Below, piece by piece: positions 28,643 to 38,479 of a stretch of DNA of 64,000 nucleotides. Every line of letters begins with the position of its first letter. Position 1 is the first letter of the stretch. The notes under the pieces are model-generated. The model was given only the letters and a program-made list of their open reading frames with translations, was not told where the DNA came from and did not search any database. The position numbers and the translations under genes were made by a program. Origin of the DNA: Yamadazyma tenuis (lineage: Eukaryota > Ascomycota > Pichiomycetes > Serinales > Debaryomycetaceae); the NCBI RefSeq assembly GCF_029203305.1, contig NC_089465.1:744001-808000 (forward strand), read 5' to 3'.

Positions 28643-30012
28643 GATTGAAACCTGGGGCCTGGCAAAGATCATGTGAAAAACGTCGGAGTTTTTGGCGTGG
28701 AGAGCAAGGTCTCCCCACGACTTTTTTTGCATCTTTGGGGCCAAGGCAATGCGACATCTTACCGTCAGGCCCCAACATCGACTCCAGAATTATAATAGTT
28801 ATCAGCGGCACATTAGGAGCGGGGCCACGAGTATGGACACTGGCACTTGCGCATCTGCTACCATCTCCACCCTTACTGACTGCGTGATTTTTACCCAAGG
28901 TGCAGATTTTAACTGTTAAATGATATTTGTGCAGCCAATGCATTACATCCAGGACACTAAAATAAGCAACTGGGGACTATGTTTGTATCAATTATTGAAT
29001 TAATTTCTGAAGGTGTTTCAATGTTATAATCGCCACCTTAGGCTTTCTGTTGGGGATTTTTCACAGTTGCCTACCCTCTCTGAAACCAAAAGAAGTGGGG
29101 AAAAAACAACAGCATCAGCATCATCATCCAACCGAATAGTTTGCATTAAACGTGAGGGAGATCCAGGTAGGCCTCCATGGAGATACATGTTCATGCTGAA
29201 GAAGAAGAAGTGATAGCACATAGCTATTGGCGAAGAAACAAGCGACCACTAATTAGCTATTTGCGAAAAAGGTACTACCATCACTGGGCACGATGATTGA
29301 ACATTTGGCTCCAAAAGGTTGATATCATCCTTATTCGAGTATGAATTTCAGGTGGAGAGATGGGTGTTGAGGTGTGTAATCATTGGTGTTACACCGGGGG
29401 TCATTAGTTACACTAATAGTGAGGTTGAAACTAAAAATCGATATAAAAGAGCACCGGAATGGTGGCAGCTAGAGTTCATCAATATTGTGGTCATCAGTGT
29501 GCAAAATATCATCCCAGTAGACGCCTCAAATGTGATTGTGGTTGTTCTCGGGCATTTGACTGGTCTGATCATGGTCGACAAGGCTCACTCCCCATCATTT
29601 GGTAAGATCACCCTTCATGTAATTGACATAACTCCATGTCAGTAGAATAAGTGACAGCACTTCTCGTATGGACCGGGGCCGGTTGCTGATGTTAATAATT
29701 ATAATGGTTCATCTACGTCTCTCTATTTTGTTTCCAGTTCGAGGCTAATTCGCAGCCAAAAATGCCCCACATTTTCTGAGTGGTAGAGGGGTTAGAATGG
29801 CAATCCGTCGCCCAAAAAAATGTATAGTACTGCGGGTTCTATAAGAAATCATTGACTGTCAGTGTCATATCACCATCTTCATATTGTCTACAACAATCCC
29901 TCTTCGGTCGCTGTGGCAAGACTCCAAACTCAAATAGTATCTCAACAAAAAGTCGTTTTCCTCGATCTCAAAAGTTCCTGGTTTAACTTCCTTTCTCCCA
30001 TCATTCAACACG
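28643..30012. other. Long gene-free spacer CYP52 to CSR1-like gene
   Basis: About 1.4 kb that serves as a divergent 5' region for the P450 and the Sec14-family gene. ORFs inside (longest 108 codons at 29319-29645) do not resemble known proteins. No transposon remnant or tRNA was seen. The length fits complex regulation of the P450. Confidence 0.6.
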
Positions 30013-31344
30013 ATGGGAACAAAACTGGCACATTTCAAGGATTATGTGGGCTGGCCCTTGGAACCTGAACTCGAAATTTCCCTCAAGAAGGTTCTGGCAA
30101 TCATTCTACATGGGTTGGGATTCGATGTCAAACTTTCATCCATCAAAGATATTGACCAATTTCCGTATGTAGATTCAAGGGTAGAAGCCAGCTACACTCC
30201 GCGTAAACTCGCCGACCCAGATATCTCTGAGCAGACTATCTCCGTGGGCCTAAACATCTGCCAAAAACTCGTGTTGGGGAAGAAGTCACAATCGTTTGAG
30301 CCTGCTATTACAGATGCCGAGGTTACCAAGTTCATACCTACCGGGTCCCAAACTCATCTGGCATTTCACAACTATAATATCTGGGACTTACAGTACTCGT
30401 TTCTCGCGTGTTCCAGGAATGACTATTTGGACACGGCCCTTTTGCGGTACATTGTTGCACGCCTGTTGAACGCTGATAAATCTGTACAAATGGCACTTAG
30501 TTGTCTCAATTGGCGAAAAAATGTCCACCCAGTGGAACTGTATCTCTGGGATGGCGATGCGGTGCCGGTGTTGGCAGATCCCAAGTCTCCACTAGGCGCC
30601 ACCTTTAGGCTCAACAAGATTTACATCCGAGGCTACGATGTATTTGGTAGGCCACTCATAGTTGTTAAGGTCGCAAAACACTTTCGGCATGATTGTTCTG
30701 ATGCCGACTTCGAGAGGATTATCTGTTTGCTCATCGAATGGGCCCGTCTTGGGTTCAGAGAAAGTCACGGTGTTAATAAGGGTAGTATTTTGTTTGACAT
30801 GACGGGCTTTTCATTGGCAAATGTTGATTTGCATGCGGTTCGTTTCTTAACGGCAGCGTTTGAAGCCAACTATCCGGAGTATTTGGGAGCAGTTTTGATC
30901 CACAAAGCTCCTTGGATCTTTTCCACCGTGTGGAAGATCATCAAAGGGTGGGTTGACCCGTTGGTGGCCACCAAAATTCATTTCACCAATACTTATGAAC
31001 AATTGACAATGTTCATAAATGACAAACATATTCCTGAACTGTTGGGAGGGACTGATAGGTATCGGCCCGAGTACGTAGAGCCTACTAAAGAGAACTCACT
31101 TCCAAAACCGGTGGACACTCAATACGAAGAATATCTTGAAGAGTACTTTGCATGTCTCTTGCTGTGGGTAGAGTCGACGGCCAATTGGATCACCGCTGAA
31201 ACTAGACAGGAATCTCAAGATCATCTTGTACAAAGGCTTGAACTCCAAAAGCGGGTGGCCAGATTGTATACTGAATTGGATCCGTATATACGGGCCAGAG
31301 GAGTGTTTGACAGATGTAACGAGATGACGAAAATTGGGTTATAA
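30013..31344 (+). CDS. Sec14-like phosphatidylinositol transfer protein, CSR1 type
   Basis: 443 residues. An N-terminal helical CRAL-TRIO-N region is followed by the CRAL-TRIO lipid-binding domain (about 205-360): KIYIRGYDVFGRPLIVVK, SILFDMTGFSLANVD and AVLIHKAPWIFSTVWKIIKG. These segments align best with yeast Csr1 (Sfh2), which binds lipids including squalene and is linked to phosphatidylinositol metabolism and fatty-acid homeostasis. A C-terminal ~90-residue extension with EEYLEEYF is present. The assignment to Csr1 rather than another Sec14 homologue is a judgement from memory. Confidence 0.8.
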   Translation: MGTKLAHFKDYVGWPLEPELEISLKKVLAIILHGLGFDVKLSSIKDIDQFPYVDSRVEASYTPRKLADPDISEQTISVGLNICQKLVLGKKSQSFEPAITDAEVTKFIPTGSQTHLAFHNYNIWDLQYSFLACSRNDYLDTALLRYIVARLLNADKSVQMALSCLNWRKNVHPVELYLWDGDAVPVLADPKSPLGATFRLNKIYIRGYDVFGRPLIVVKVAKHFRHDCSDADFERIICLLIEWARLGFRESHGVNKGSILFDMTGFSLANVDLHAVRFLTAAFEANYPEYLGAVLIHKAPWIFSTVWKIIKGWVDPLVATKIHFTNTYEQLTMFINDKHIPELLGGTDRYRPEYVEPTKENSLPKPVDTQYEEYLEEYFACLLLWVESTANWITAETRQESQDHLVQRLELQKRVARLYTELDPYIRARGVFDRCNEMTKIGL

Positions 31345-31590
31345 TTTAATAACAGGACACCAGAACCATCACAGGACAATTTTACGGGTCACCCCAAGTA
31401 AAAGTATGTGTCGGTTTATATGATTTGTATAGCCTTTCTAAAACTACTCCGGATCTACACTTCTTAAACACTCTGTATTCACATCAAATAAAACCATATA
31501 TAACTGTATAAAACCAAACATATCGCATTGCATCAATTCAGATCAAAAGAACCAAACCCTATCAACTCAAGGCCATGATTGCTACTTGAT

Positions 31591-32841
31591 TTACAAGTGC
31601 TTTTTAGTATCACTAAGTTCCTCGTGGTGCTTACCCTTGGACTCCTTGTGAAATTTGATCTTGGTAAATTTGTCTTTGCCTTCACTACAACCTTTCTTTG
31701 GGATCATCTCTCCACCCTTGTGGTGGAATGGCTTATCAGGCTTTGGCATCAAGAACCATAAGTAACTCAGAAAGAAACCTTCTTCTTTGACATCATGTTC
31801 ATTGTGTTCATCGTGTTCGTCGTGTTCGTCGTGTTCGTCGTGATGCATATTTCTGAAATGTTTGCCCATTTCTTCCAATGGGGGTATTTCTTCTTGATGG
31901 AGGGACAAGGAGCGAAATATCTTGTTATCTACGTTGAGTTCATCTTGAATCTGGTATAAGGCCTTCTTGGCTTCCCAGAATTGATCACTCTTCCAGAAGG
32001 GGATATGTGCAGCATCAGCAGCATTCCTGGCTTCCGTGACAGCCTTCCTGGCTTCCTTGACAGCCATCCTGGTTTCCCTAGCAGCCGTCTTGGCTTCCCA
32101 ATACGCATTGTTGTCTTCGAGCTTCGAACCTAATTCTTCAAAGTGCTTGTCGACCACCTCGGCCAAAGCCTTCTTAGCGTTCCAGTATTCTTCAGTCTTC
32201 CGGTAATCAATTCCTTTGGCTTCAGCGGCTTCGACAGTTTTCTTGACAGCATCTCTGGCTTTCCTGAAACTTTCGAAGTTAATAGCACCCTTGAGGTGCA
32301 TGTCATCACTGTGACCTTCTCCATGGTGAGGCTTCCAATTCTTGTGTTCCCAGTCCATATGTCCTACAGGAGGTGATCCTACTGGGTGGAATCCGTCTTG
32401 GTGAGATCCTTCTGGGTGTCTGGGTGGGAAACCTTCTGGGTGGAAACCTTCTGGGTGGAATCCTTCTGGGTGGAATCCTTCTGGGTGGAATCCTTCTGGG
32501 TGGAATCCTTCTGGGTGGAATCCTTCGCCCCGGAAGTGTTCACGTGGAGGCATTCCTCTCATTTGGTAGGCTTCCATCAACCCCTGGTTCTTACCGTAGT
32601 TGTAAGAGCCAAAGGCTGTAAGACCAATAATCAACAAGGCCATAAACTTGAAACCAGCTAACATTCTCTTTCTATCCTTGAATCTTCTGTCCTTGTGGCC
32701 ACGCATACGAGGGCCTTCTTCACAGTGATCAAAAAAATGTTCACGTTCATAGTGAGGTGGGAGAGGAGTTTCCATGCTCACAGGGGTAGCTGGTTCTTCA
32801 CTTGAATCAGTGTGTGGTGTCTTTTCCATATCTTGGTTCAT
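31591..32841 (-). CDS. Unrecognised His-rich repeat membrane protein
   Basis: 416 residues; I recognise no family. Order of parts: acidic and Pro-rich N-terminus (1-45); basic KDRRFKDRKRM (50-60); one membrane segment (61-82); a His/Pro/Gly-rich region with six FHPEG repeats (108-137) and degenerate copies to 155; a charged helical domain (190-305) with three YW/FW-x-AK-x-A repeats; a (DEH)n run (335-349); a short hydrophobic piece (FFLSYLWFLM, 356-365); and a basic His/Lys-rich tail ending KKHL. The basic flank suggests N-in, with the His-rich part in the lumen or outside. Metal or pH sensing is possible from composition alone but unproven. Confidence 0.8.
   Translation of the reverse strand: MNQDMEKTPHTDSSEEPATPVSMETPLPPHYEREHFFDHCEEGPRMRGHKDRRFKDRKRMLAGFKFMALLIIGLTAFGSYNYGKNQGLMEAYQMRGMPPREHFRGEGFHPEGFHPEGFHPEGFHPEGFHPEGFHPEGFPPRHPEGSHQDGFHPVGSPPVGHMDWEHKNWKPHHGEGHSDDMHLKGAINFESFRKARDAVKKTVEAAEAKGIDYRKTEEYWNAKKALAEVVDKHFEELGSKLEDNNAYWEAKTAARETRMAVKEARKAVTEARNAADAAHIPFWKSDQFWEAKKALYQIQDELNVDNKIFRSLSLHQEEIPPLEEMGKHFRNMHHDEHDEHDEHDEHNEHDVKEEGFFLSYLWFLMPKPDKPFHHKGGEMIPKKGCSEGKDKFTKIKFHKESKGKHHEELSDTKKHL
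31795..31839 (-). repeat. 9-bp coding repeat (Asp-Glu-His)n
   Basis: Five consecutive 9-base units encode DEH four times and NEH once. The DNA units (GTGTTCGTC on the plus strand) are almost identical, so this is a likely length-variable minisatellite. Confidence 0.9.
32431..32520 (-). repeat. 15-bp coding tandem repeat (FHPEG)6
   Basis: Six 15-base units, reading CCTTCTGGGTGGAAT on the plus strand with one or two variants, encode FHPEG six times. Diverged copies (HPEGS, FHPVG) continue towards the C-terminal side, indicating an older, longer array. Confidence 0.93.
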
Positions 32842-34101
32842 AGTTATCTATGTAGAAAAATACAAGTGAGGCATAAAAAGGATATTTATGAAGGCACAGT
32901 TGTGCGACTGCGTCAGTTGTTGAGTGCGTGTACCAAACACATCAAGGCTATGGTCCAGATACACATTGATAGAATTGGCACAATTGGTGTGTGTTTTCCA
33001 TTACCAGCATGGATGTGAACTCCCGCCATCTAGTTCCGACCCATAACACCATACAACAACCTTCTTTTCCATTAGTGTACCAGTCTGTCACTTCTACCCT
33101 TCTCTGGACTCCCTCACTCTTTTTGCTGGTGTTGCACAGCCATAAGCCTACTTGAAGATATCCCAGCCAATAAACAGCGAGGGCTTGGGAATTTCGTCGA
33201 ACGTGTAGTCCATGCCTTGCAAATATAATACCTAGTGGTACTCTTAGAACAGTTTGGCGTGCGAAATTTCCTTGCCATTTCGCTGAGATCTCGAGCTCCA
33301 GATCTGAGAACCATTCACAAGGTGATAAACCGAGTATACCAGAAAAGTTAAACACACAGACCACGAGAGTTTCAGTGGTAGCTACTGCTTGAATATCGTG
33401 GTACCTCTACACGTCATACATTTGTTGGCTTCAGGGTTACTCATTCTATACGTGGGGAAGACGTTATCTAAGCCATACATCTGATAACTGCATTCGAGGA
33501 TCGGCGATTCGCAACCGTTTTACTCCCAATAATATGCACAAATTAATAGTGTAGATCATGGCCCCGAACGATTTGCCAACCGACTGGTGAATGCAGTACG
33601 CTGGATAATGGATACGTTTTATCTAACGTACGGACGCGGCATCCTCGCATAAGCGAGAATATGCTCACGTGACCATGTCCGTTTCTTGGGGTATATGGTC
33701 ACATTTTTATTCGGCTGATGTAAAAGAATAGAAGAGATATTAAGTGTAAACATTATCCTCTTCATTCAGTTTCTTCTACTTTTTCAAACTCTTCCTATTA
33801 TCAATTAAAAGTGTCGGACCCTTTCACGATAAGGAGCGCAGATGCGACTACTTGCAGCTCATCTCAGCAACAAAATCGCAGTGGATGCGCAGCAGATATT
33901 TACAATTTTTCTACTTAAAAGCACCTTTCGGGACATAGCATTTTTCATCAACTCATTACTGAGTAGACTTGCTACGTTCAAGGCCCATCTGCATACATCT
34001 AGTTAACTCATCTGGATCCCATCCGGCTTCGTTCTGCAAAAAAGAGCCCTCGTCCCCCTTCCTCCTCCTGTCCACTTGTCCCCAAGCCCGGCTACCCCAT
34101 A
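32842..34101. other. Gene-free spacer, 1.26 kb
   Basis: Divergent 5' region of the His-rich gene and the Ser-rich gene. Overlapping ORFs (138 codons minus, 32948-33364; 66 codons minus) are Cys/Trp-rich in a way typical of chance frames. An inverted repeat GTGACCAT/ATGGTCAC lies at 33669-33702 and a small hairpin CTCGC-ATAA-GCGAG near 33644. Confidence 0.6.
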
Positions 34102-35172
34102 ATGCAATCCGGAACGGAGGTCTTTGAAGACCACAAAAGCCCCTCCAGCTCCACAGATCCCGTATCAGGGTCAACAAGTCCTCATGTGATCAGACCATCC
34201 CTCCTTGGAGGGTTGGCCAATCGGCCTCGGTCCTCGTCTACCAACTCGAACGGTTCGAATCATTCTTATAACACCAGAAGCTTATCTATTGCTAGCTTAG
34301 AAAGCCCTCGAAACTCGATTGTTTCTATAGATGATCAAGCTTTCAAGTCCAGTACCAGAAACAATAGCACCACCAGCTTGGTATCAATGTCGGGACAACC
34401 GCCCGTAACCACCCCCACAAACTCGCTACTACTTAAAGAACGACTTTTGCTCAACTCATCCAAGTTGAAGTCCAACTCGGCCATTCTCTTTTCCGATGAT
34501 GATGAAGATACTCGGGTAATAAAACCCCTTCACGTGAACTCCAAGTCTCGTTCCAGTTCCACATCTAGTACGGGAAATCCTGCTGGTATTGTTTCCACAA
34601 GAAAGACTGAAAAACTAATAGTCAAAAAAGACTACCGGTTCAAATTCAAAGATTTGCATAAGCCCAAACCCACTCTTGATTCAAAGTCAAGTGGAGTTAC
34701 AAGTATAGTGGATTCTACTCCTTCACCAATGTCGTTAACAGTTAATGAAAATATCCCCAAAACTACCATTGAGCAGAACCGAGAGAACTTCAAAAAGAAG
34801 TCGACTCTTAAACAGCCATTCAGCAATTTGAAAAGGAACTTAATTTTCTCCAAGGATGTGAGACTTGAGCTATTGAATAATAAACTTGATTTTGGATCAA
34901 GATTTCCCGGGAACAAAGAAGTTCCTGAAAATATTGAAGGTTTGTTGAAAGAAGACTTGAAAGGTGACTTCAAAAAGCTTCCGATATTCCACACATTGAC
35001 CCAGAAAGATCAGTTGATTACAAAACTCAATAGGAAATGGAATAAGCAGGAGAAGTTAATTTCTATTAGCAGTCTGAATGATGTTAATGACGATACTAAT
35101 AATGACAATGAATATGATAATAATAGGGGTTCAAAGAGACGGTATCTGTCTGACAATGAATTAGACTATTGA
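34102..35172 (+). CDS. Unrecognised Ser-rich protein
   Basis: 356 residues. The N-terminal ~200 residues are Ser/Asn/Thr-rich and probably disordered, with many possible phosphorylation sites. The C-terminal third is less biased and may be the functional part: KPFSNLKRNLIF-like basic stretch, LDFGSRFPGNKEVPENIE, then LPIFHTLTQKDQLITKLN. It ends in an Asp/Asn run and SDNELDY. No membrane segment or catalytic motif is visible. I cannot name a family. Tail to tail with CDC7 (87-base gap). Confidence 0.72.
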   Translation: MQSGTEVFEDHKSPSSSTDPVSGSTSPHVIRPSLLGGLANRPRSSSTNSNGSNHSYNTRSLSIASLESPRNSIVSIDDQAFKSSTRNNSTTSLVSMSGQPPVTTPTNSLLLKERLLLNSSKLKSNSAILFSDDDEDTRVIKPLHVNSKSRSSSTSSTGNPAGIVSTRKTEKLIVKKDYRFKFKDLHKPKPTLDSKSSGVTSIVDSTPSPMSLTVNENIPKTTIEQNRENFKKKSTLKQPFSNLKRNLIFSKDVRLELLNNKLDFGSRFPGNKEVPENIEGLLKEDLKGDFKKLPIFHTLTQKDQLITKLNRKWNKQEKLISISSLNDVNDDTNNDNEYDNNRGSKRRYLSDNELDY

Positions 35173-35259
35173 AGAGAGAGCTCTGTTTGTTTTATGTTTG
35201 TATATTATATTTGGGTGTATAATAATAGTAAGGATATTCTTTTTTGGTATGAATTTGAT

Positions 35260-36987
35260 TCAAAGTATAACATCATCATCATCATTATCATTAGCTGATA
35301 ATTCGTAAAAGAATGGCAACTCTAATACTTCTTTGGCTGAAAACCTCTTACTAGGATCCATATGGAAACATCCAAGTAAAAGGTGGTAAAGGTTTTTGTG
35401 GTCTTGGTATTTCTCGTACAATTCTCTTTCTTCGTTAACTAAAGAGTCTTTGAATTTTTCGATTGAATGATTGAACCCGTCACAAGTTTTGTTTAATACT
35501 TTGATAGTGTCGTAGATGACACTGTCATGAGGTAAAGCATCTTGCTCAATCTCATGCATCAAAGAATCAGCTATGAGTTTTAAAATGTTACCATTGGAGG
35601 TATAGATATTGGAGGGCAAGTTGATTTCAAGCCCACATCCATGCAATTCGCTACATTTCTGTAACTTATCCAACCCAAAAACAATAGCCATTTCCACTAA
35701 TGCATCAGTGTCATCCGGGGAGTTAAACAAAGGGAACTTTCTGGAAAGTAAAGATAAACCTATGATACCAGCTGACCAAATATCGATCTTGGTATTTTGA
35801 TGGGTACATTTGAACAACACTTCGGGAGCTCTGAATCCTCTTGTTCCTGCTCTGTTTGCCCTTCTTGGAGGACGTTGATCTTGTTTAGGATAGGCTGCTT
35901 TGATATTGAGTCGTTTGTTATGCCTGTTTTTTGGAACCTTACTGTTGTCCTTTGAGTTACAAGGACAAGGATTAGAAGTAGGTTGAATAGATGATGACTG
36001 TACTTTTTCTGCCAAACCAAAATCAACTAATACACCTTTACCTTTAAAAGGATCATATAAGAAATTGGTTGGTTTCAAGTCCCTATGAATAACTCCTTTA
36101 TTGTGAACAAATTCCAACCCTTGGAACAACTCCCATAAGTACTTTTTGATTCCTTTAACTGGTAAGTCACGGTAAAAGTCACGAAAGTCAGCATGAGGGT
36201 AATAAGGTAATATGGCCACCACTTGGTCTTGAAATCGCAACACATCCAAGAGAGGTGCTATATGACTGTTCCCAGTTAATATGTATAACAAGTTCAACTC
36301 ATTATAAATTCTATTAGGAGATGAGGTAACGTAGATTTGCTTCAAGGCTACCACTGGGTTCTTGGTTTTTAGTTTTGCTTTCGAATCGTTGCTCTTCAGT
36401 TTCTTCAATGGTGGTGACTTCCATATATCTGAGGATAATCTCACAGTCCCATTTAAAGCTTCTGCCTTGTACACCGTGGAGAAAGTTCCCTCTCCAATCT
36501 TATCAATTAGTCTATAGTTGGATGAAAGAACAGGGAAACATTCCTCCAACTTGTTCATTTCTTCCAACACGTTTAATGGAACATCATCTTCTCCCTCCAA
36601 GTCATCATGTTTTCCCTTGTGTCCCTTCTTGGGTTGCTCGCTGACTTTCTTGATTTCTTCAACATTTTGCCGTTCAACTTGAATATGTTGTTGGTGGTCG
36701 TAGTGATTAACGACTGGTGGTTCAGCAGATTTTCTCATTTCGTTCAGGAGATTATCATTACGAATAAACGGAGACCCTGGTGGTTTGTTCTGGATATCAT
36801 TATTGGGAGTGAGTGCTGATCTGGAAGTATCTTTTTGAAATTTTTTATCGTTGAAAGGATCATCTTCACTGGTGTAAAGCCTCTTGAGCTGGCTGTGATT
36901 AGACGCCAACGCGTTATCTTCATGTCCTACAGCGATTGGAGAAACCTGTTCTTTGAGCTTCTGGAACGTCGAGTACAAGTTAGTCAT
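35260..36987 (-). CDS. CDC7: Cdc7 protein kinase (DDK catalytic subunit)
   Basis: 575 residues. A ~150-residue N-terminal region precedes the kinase domain: glycine loop IGEGTFSTVY, catalytic Lys in VALKQIYV, HRDLKPTNF, DFG in LVDFGLAEK, a typical Cdc7 insert with GTRGFRAPEVL after it, and KIDIWSAGIIGLSLL. Cdc7 with Dbf4 phosphorylates the MCM helicase at origins. The long insert between DFG and APE and the C-terminal lobe insertion are family traits. Asp-rich C-terminus. I counted a single CTG codon. MCB-like sites lie in the promoter shared with MRPS35. Confidence 0.95.
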   Translation of the reverse strand: MTNLYSTFQKLKEQVSPIAVGHEDNALASNHSQLKRLYTSEDDPFNDKKFQKDTSRSALTPNNDIQNKPPGSPFIRNDNLLNEMRKSAEPPVVNHYDHQQHIQVERQNVEEIKKVSEQPKKGHKGKHDDLEGEDDVPLNVLEEMNKLEECFPVLSSNYRLIDKIGEGTFSTVYKAEALNGTVRLSSDIWKSPPLKKLKSNDSKAKLKTKNPVVALKQIYVTSSPNRIYNELNLLYILTGNSHIAPLLDVLRFQDQVVAILPYYPHADFRDFYRDLPVKGIKKYLWELFQGLEFVHNKGVIHRDLKPTNFLYDPFKGKGVLVDFGLAEKVQSSSIQPTSNPCPCNSKDNSKVPKNRHNKRLNIKAAYPKQDQRPPRRANRAGTRGFRAPEVLFKCTHQNTKIDIWSAGIIGLSLLSRKFPLFNSPDDTDALVEMAIVFGLDKLQKCSELHGCGLEINLPSNIYTSNGNILKLIADSLMHEIEQDALPHDSVIYDTIKVLNKTCDGFNHSIEKFKDSLVNEERELYEKYQDHKNLYHLLLGCFHMDPSKRFSAKEVLELPFFYELSANDNDDDDVIL

Positions 36988-37075
36988 GATTATAAGGCCC
37001 TAAAGGTTCTCCCCAGCTTAATGGCTTTGTTGTAACAGTGCTATGAAATTACCTATAACTAAACATAAACACTTC

Positions 37076-37086
37076 TCGCGACGCGA
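37076..37086. promoter_or_regulatory. MCB-like site in the CDC7/MRPS35 promoter
   Basis: TCGCGACGCGA contains ACGCGA, one base from the MBF site ACGCGT, and lies about 90 bases before the CDC7 start codon. A second CG-rich element, TCGCGCC, occurs near 37124. G1/S control of CDC7 would make sense, but the binder is inferred. Confidence 0.5.
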
Positions 37087-37190
37087 CTTTCAAGCCCATG
37101 TCGTGTGAACCGGTGTCAGGCAAATGTCGCGCCTGAAAATTTTTCTCACTCACTAATCTTCAAAGTCGTTTATAAATCTTCCACACTAAC

Positions 37191-38319
37191 ATGTTTAGCC
37201 ATAATCCAGTGCTAGGCCGATCATCTCATCCAGTTGTACGCTGTGGACAGTTACAGCACTTGCGGACGTTGAAGAGGCGGTTGGCGTACCCAGAAGCCTA
37301 CAGACCAGTTGTACCTCCCCAGACTGGCAAAAAAGACCATTCTAGTTACTTCCAAAGAGCTTTGAAAGGATGGCTTGGGCCTAAGAACATAAGAGGTGAA
37401 TACTACAGGAACAAGTATTATTATCCTCCACAGAACCACAAGCCCAGATATATTGTACAGGACGGACAGAGTGTGGAAGATGGAAATCAACCCACCTCGA
37501 GATCCTTCGGTTCCAAAGGAAGAGATCCTGCATTACACCCTTTTCCTCAAAACTTGCAATGTACGACAGCCCCCATCATTTCCGAAGAATTGAAGTTGAC
37601 GGTATATGAGGATGCTAATGTAAGAGGACTAAAGACACAAGAAATAGCTCAGAAATACGGGATTAAATTGGCAAGAGTTGAAGCCATTATAAAGCTTTAC
37701 GAAATTGAAAGAAGCTGGGAAGAGAACGTATGTATAAACCAAATTATGATTCGGTGTGTGGTATTATAATGATGAGACTATTATTTTTCGATTAGTCTTG
37801 AAGACAAAACCCATGGTTAACAATTTCTACTGAACATCTACACCGAATTGACCTTTCCTGTTTGATAATACTAACAAGCTTTAGAACAAAATAACAACTG
37901 ATTTGAAGCAGTTCTCTACCACCATGTACAAGATGTTCCCATTATTCAATCCTCCATTGCAGGCGGAAAACTTGACAGAAATCCCCACTCCATCAAGAAC
38001 TTTACACCAGAGATTTTTAACGATCTCAGAATCAGAACCTTTTGGTCCAGTTGATGCAGCAGACATTTTCGGATTGGAACCTGCCAGTGAAACCTTAACC
38101 AAGTTGACACAAATCCAAGATCATTCCCAACAAAACAACTCTGTGGTTTTGAATAAAGTTTTGGTTGGAAAGCAAAAGGAAGGAGATAGAACTGCATTTA
38201 GATTCTCTCATGCTCAATCTGGATCTGTTGGTTACCGGTATGGTGCCAGTCGTAGAGACAGAAAGAAAGATAAAGCGATTGGATTTGACCGTGTTGGAAA
38301 ACTTGTTAATTTGGCATAA
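37191..38319 (+). CDS. MRPS35: Mitochondrial small-subunit ribosomal protein, spliced
   Basis: The coding sequence joins 37191-37727 and 37885-38319 (323 residues). Exon 1 ends on a codon boundary after ...RSWEEN; exon 2 continues NKITTDLKQFSTTMYKMFPLF. The combined protein matches yeast mitoribosomal protein Mrps35 (mS45): GWLGPKNIRGEYYRNKYYYPP, HPFPQNL, then MYKMFPLFNPPLQAENL and ESEPFGPVDAAD in order. Without splicing, exon 1 reads 13 more codons and stops. The first ~30 residues suit a mitochondrial presequence. Divergent from CDC7. Confidence 0.9.
37728..37884 (+). other. Intron of MRPS35
   Basis: Donor GTATGT at 37728-37733, branch point TACTAAC at 37869-37875, acceptor TTTAG ending 37884; 157 bases, phase 0. 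Removing it restores one continuous protein of a known family. Confidence 0.9.
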
Positions 38320-38479
38320 GTCAATGCCCTCTTTTACATATCGACACTAGCCCTGTCTAACCTTAAGTAACCTTGTAAATAAACGGATTAGCGCACGACG
38401 TCATTTTGAAAATTTTCTCGACACGTCTTGAATGCGCTCTCAAAACATTTGGGATCACAATAAAACTCAGCAACACACT

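Noticed and set aside
29319..29645. 108-codon plus ORF in the CYP52 to CSR1 spacer
   Set aside because: Long Val/Ile stretches without recognisable pattern; it lies in what is likely promoter DNA. Kept as noncoding without transcript evidence.
32373..32661. Repetitive plus-strand ORFs (LLGGI and VESFW repeats)
   Set aside because: Antisense of the FHPEG repeats of the His-rich gene; both are mirrors of the 15-bp array.
32948..33364. 138-codon minus ORF rich in Cys and Trp
   Set aside because: Composition looks like noncoding DNA translated; no membrane, motif or family signal.
37184..37198. CACTAACATGTTTAG at the MRPS35 start, resembling branch point plus acceptor
   Set aside because: No GT donor of yeast type lies between CDC7 and this site, and the ATG inside gives a suitable presequence.
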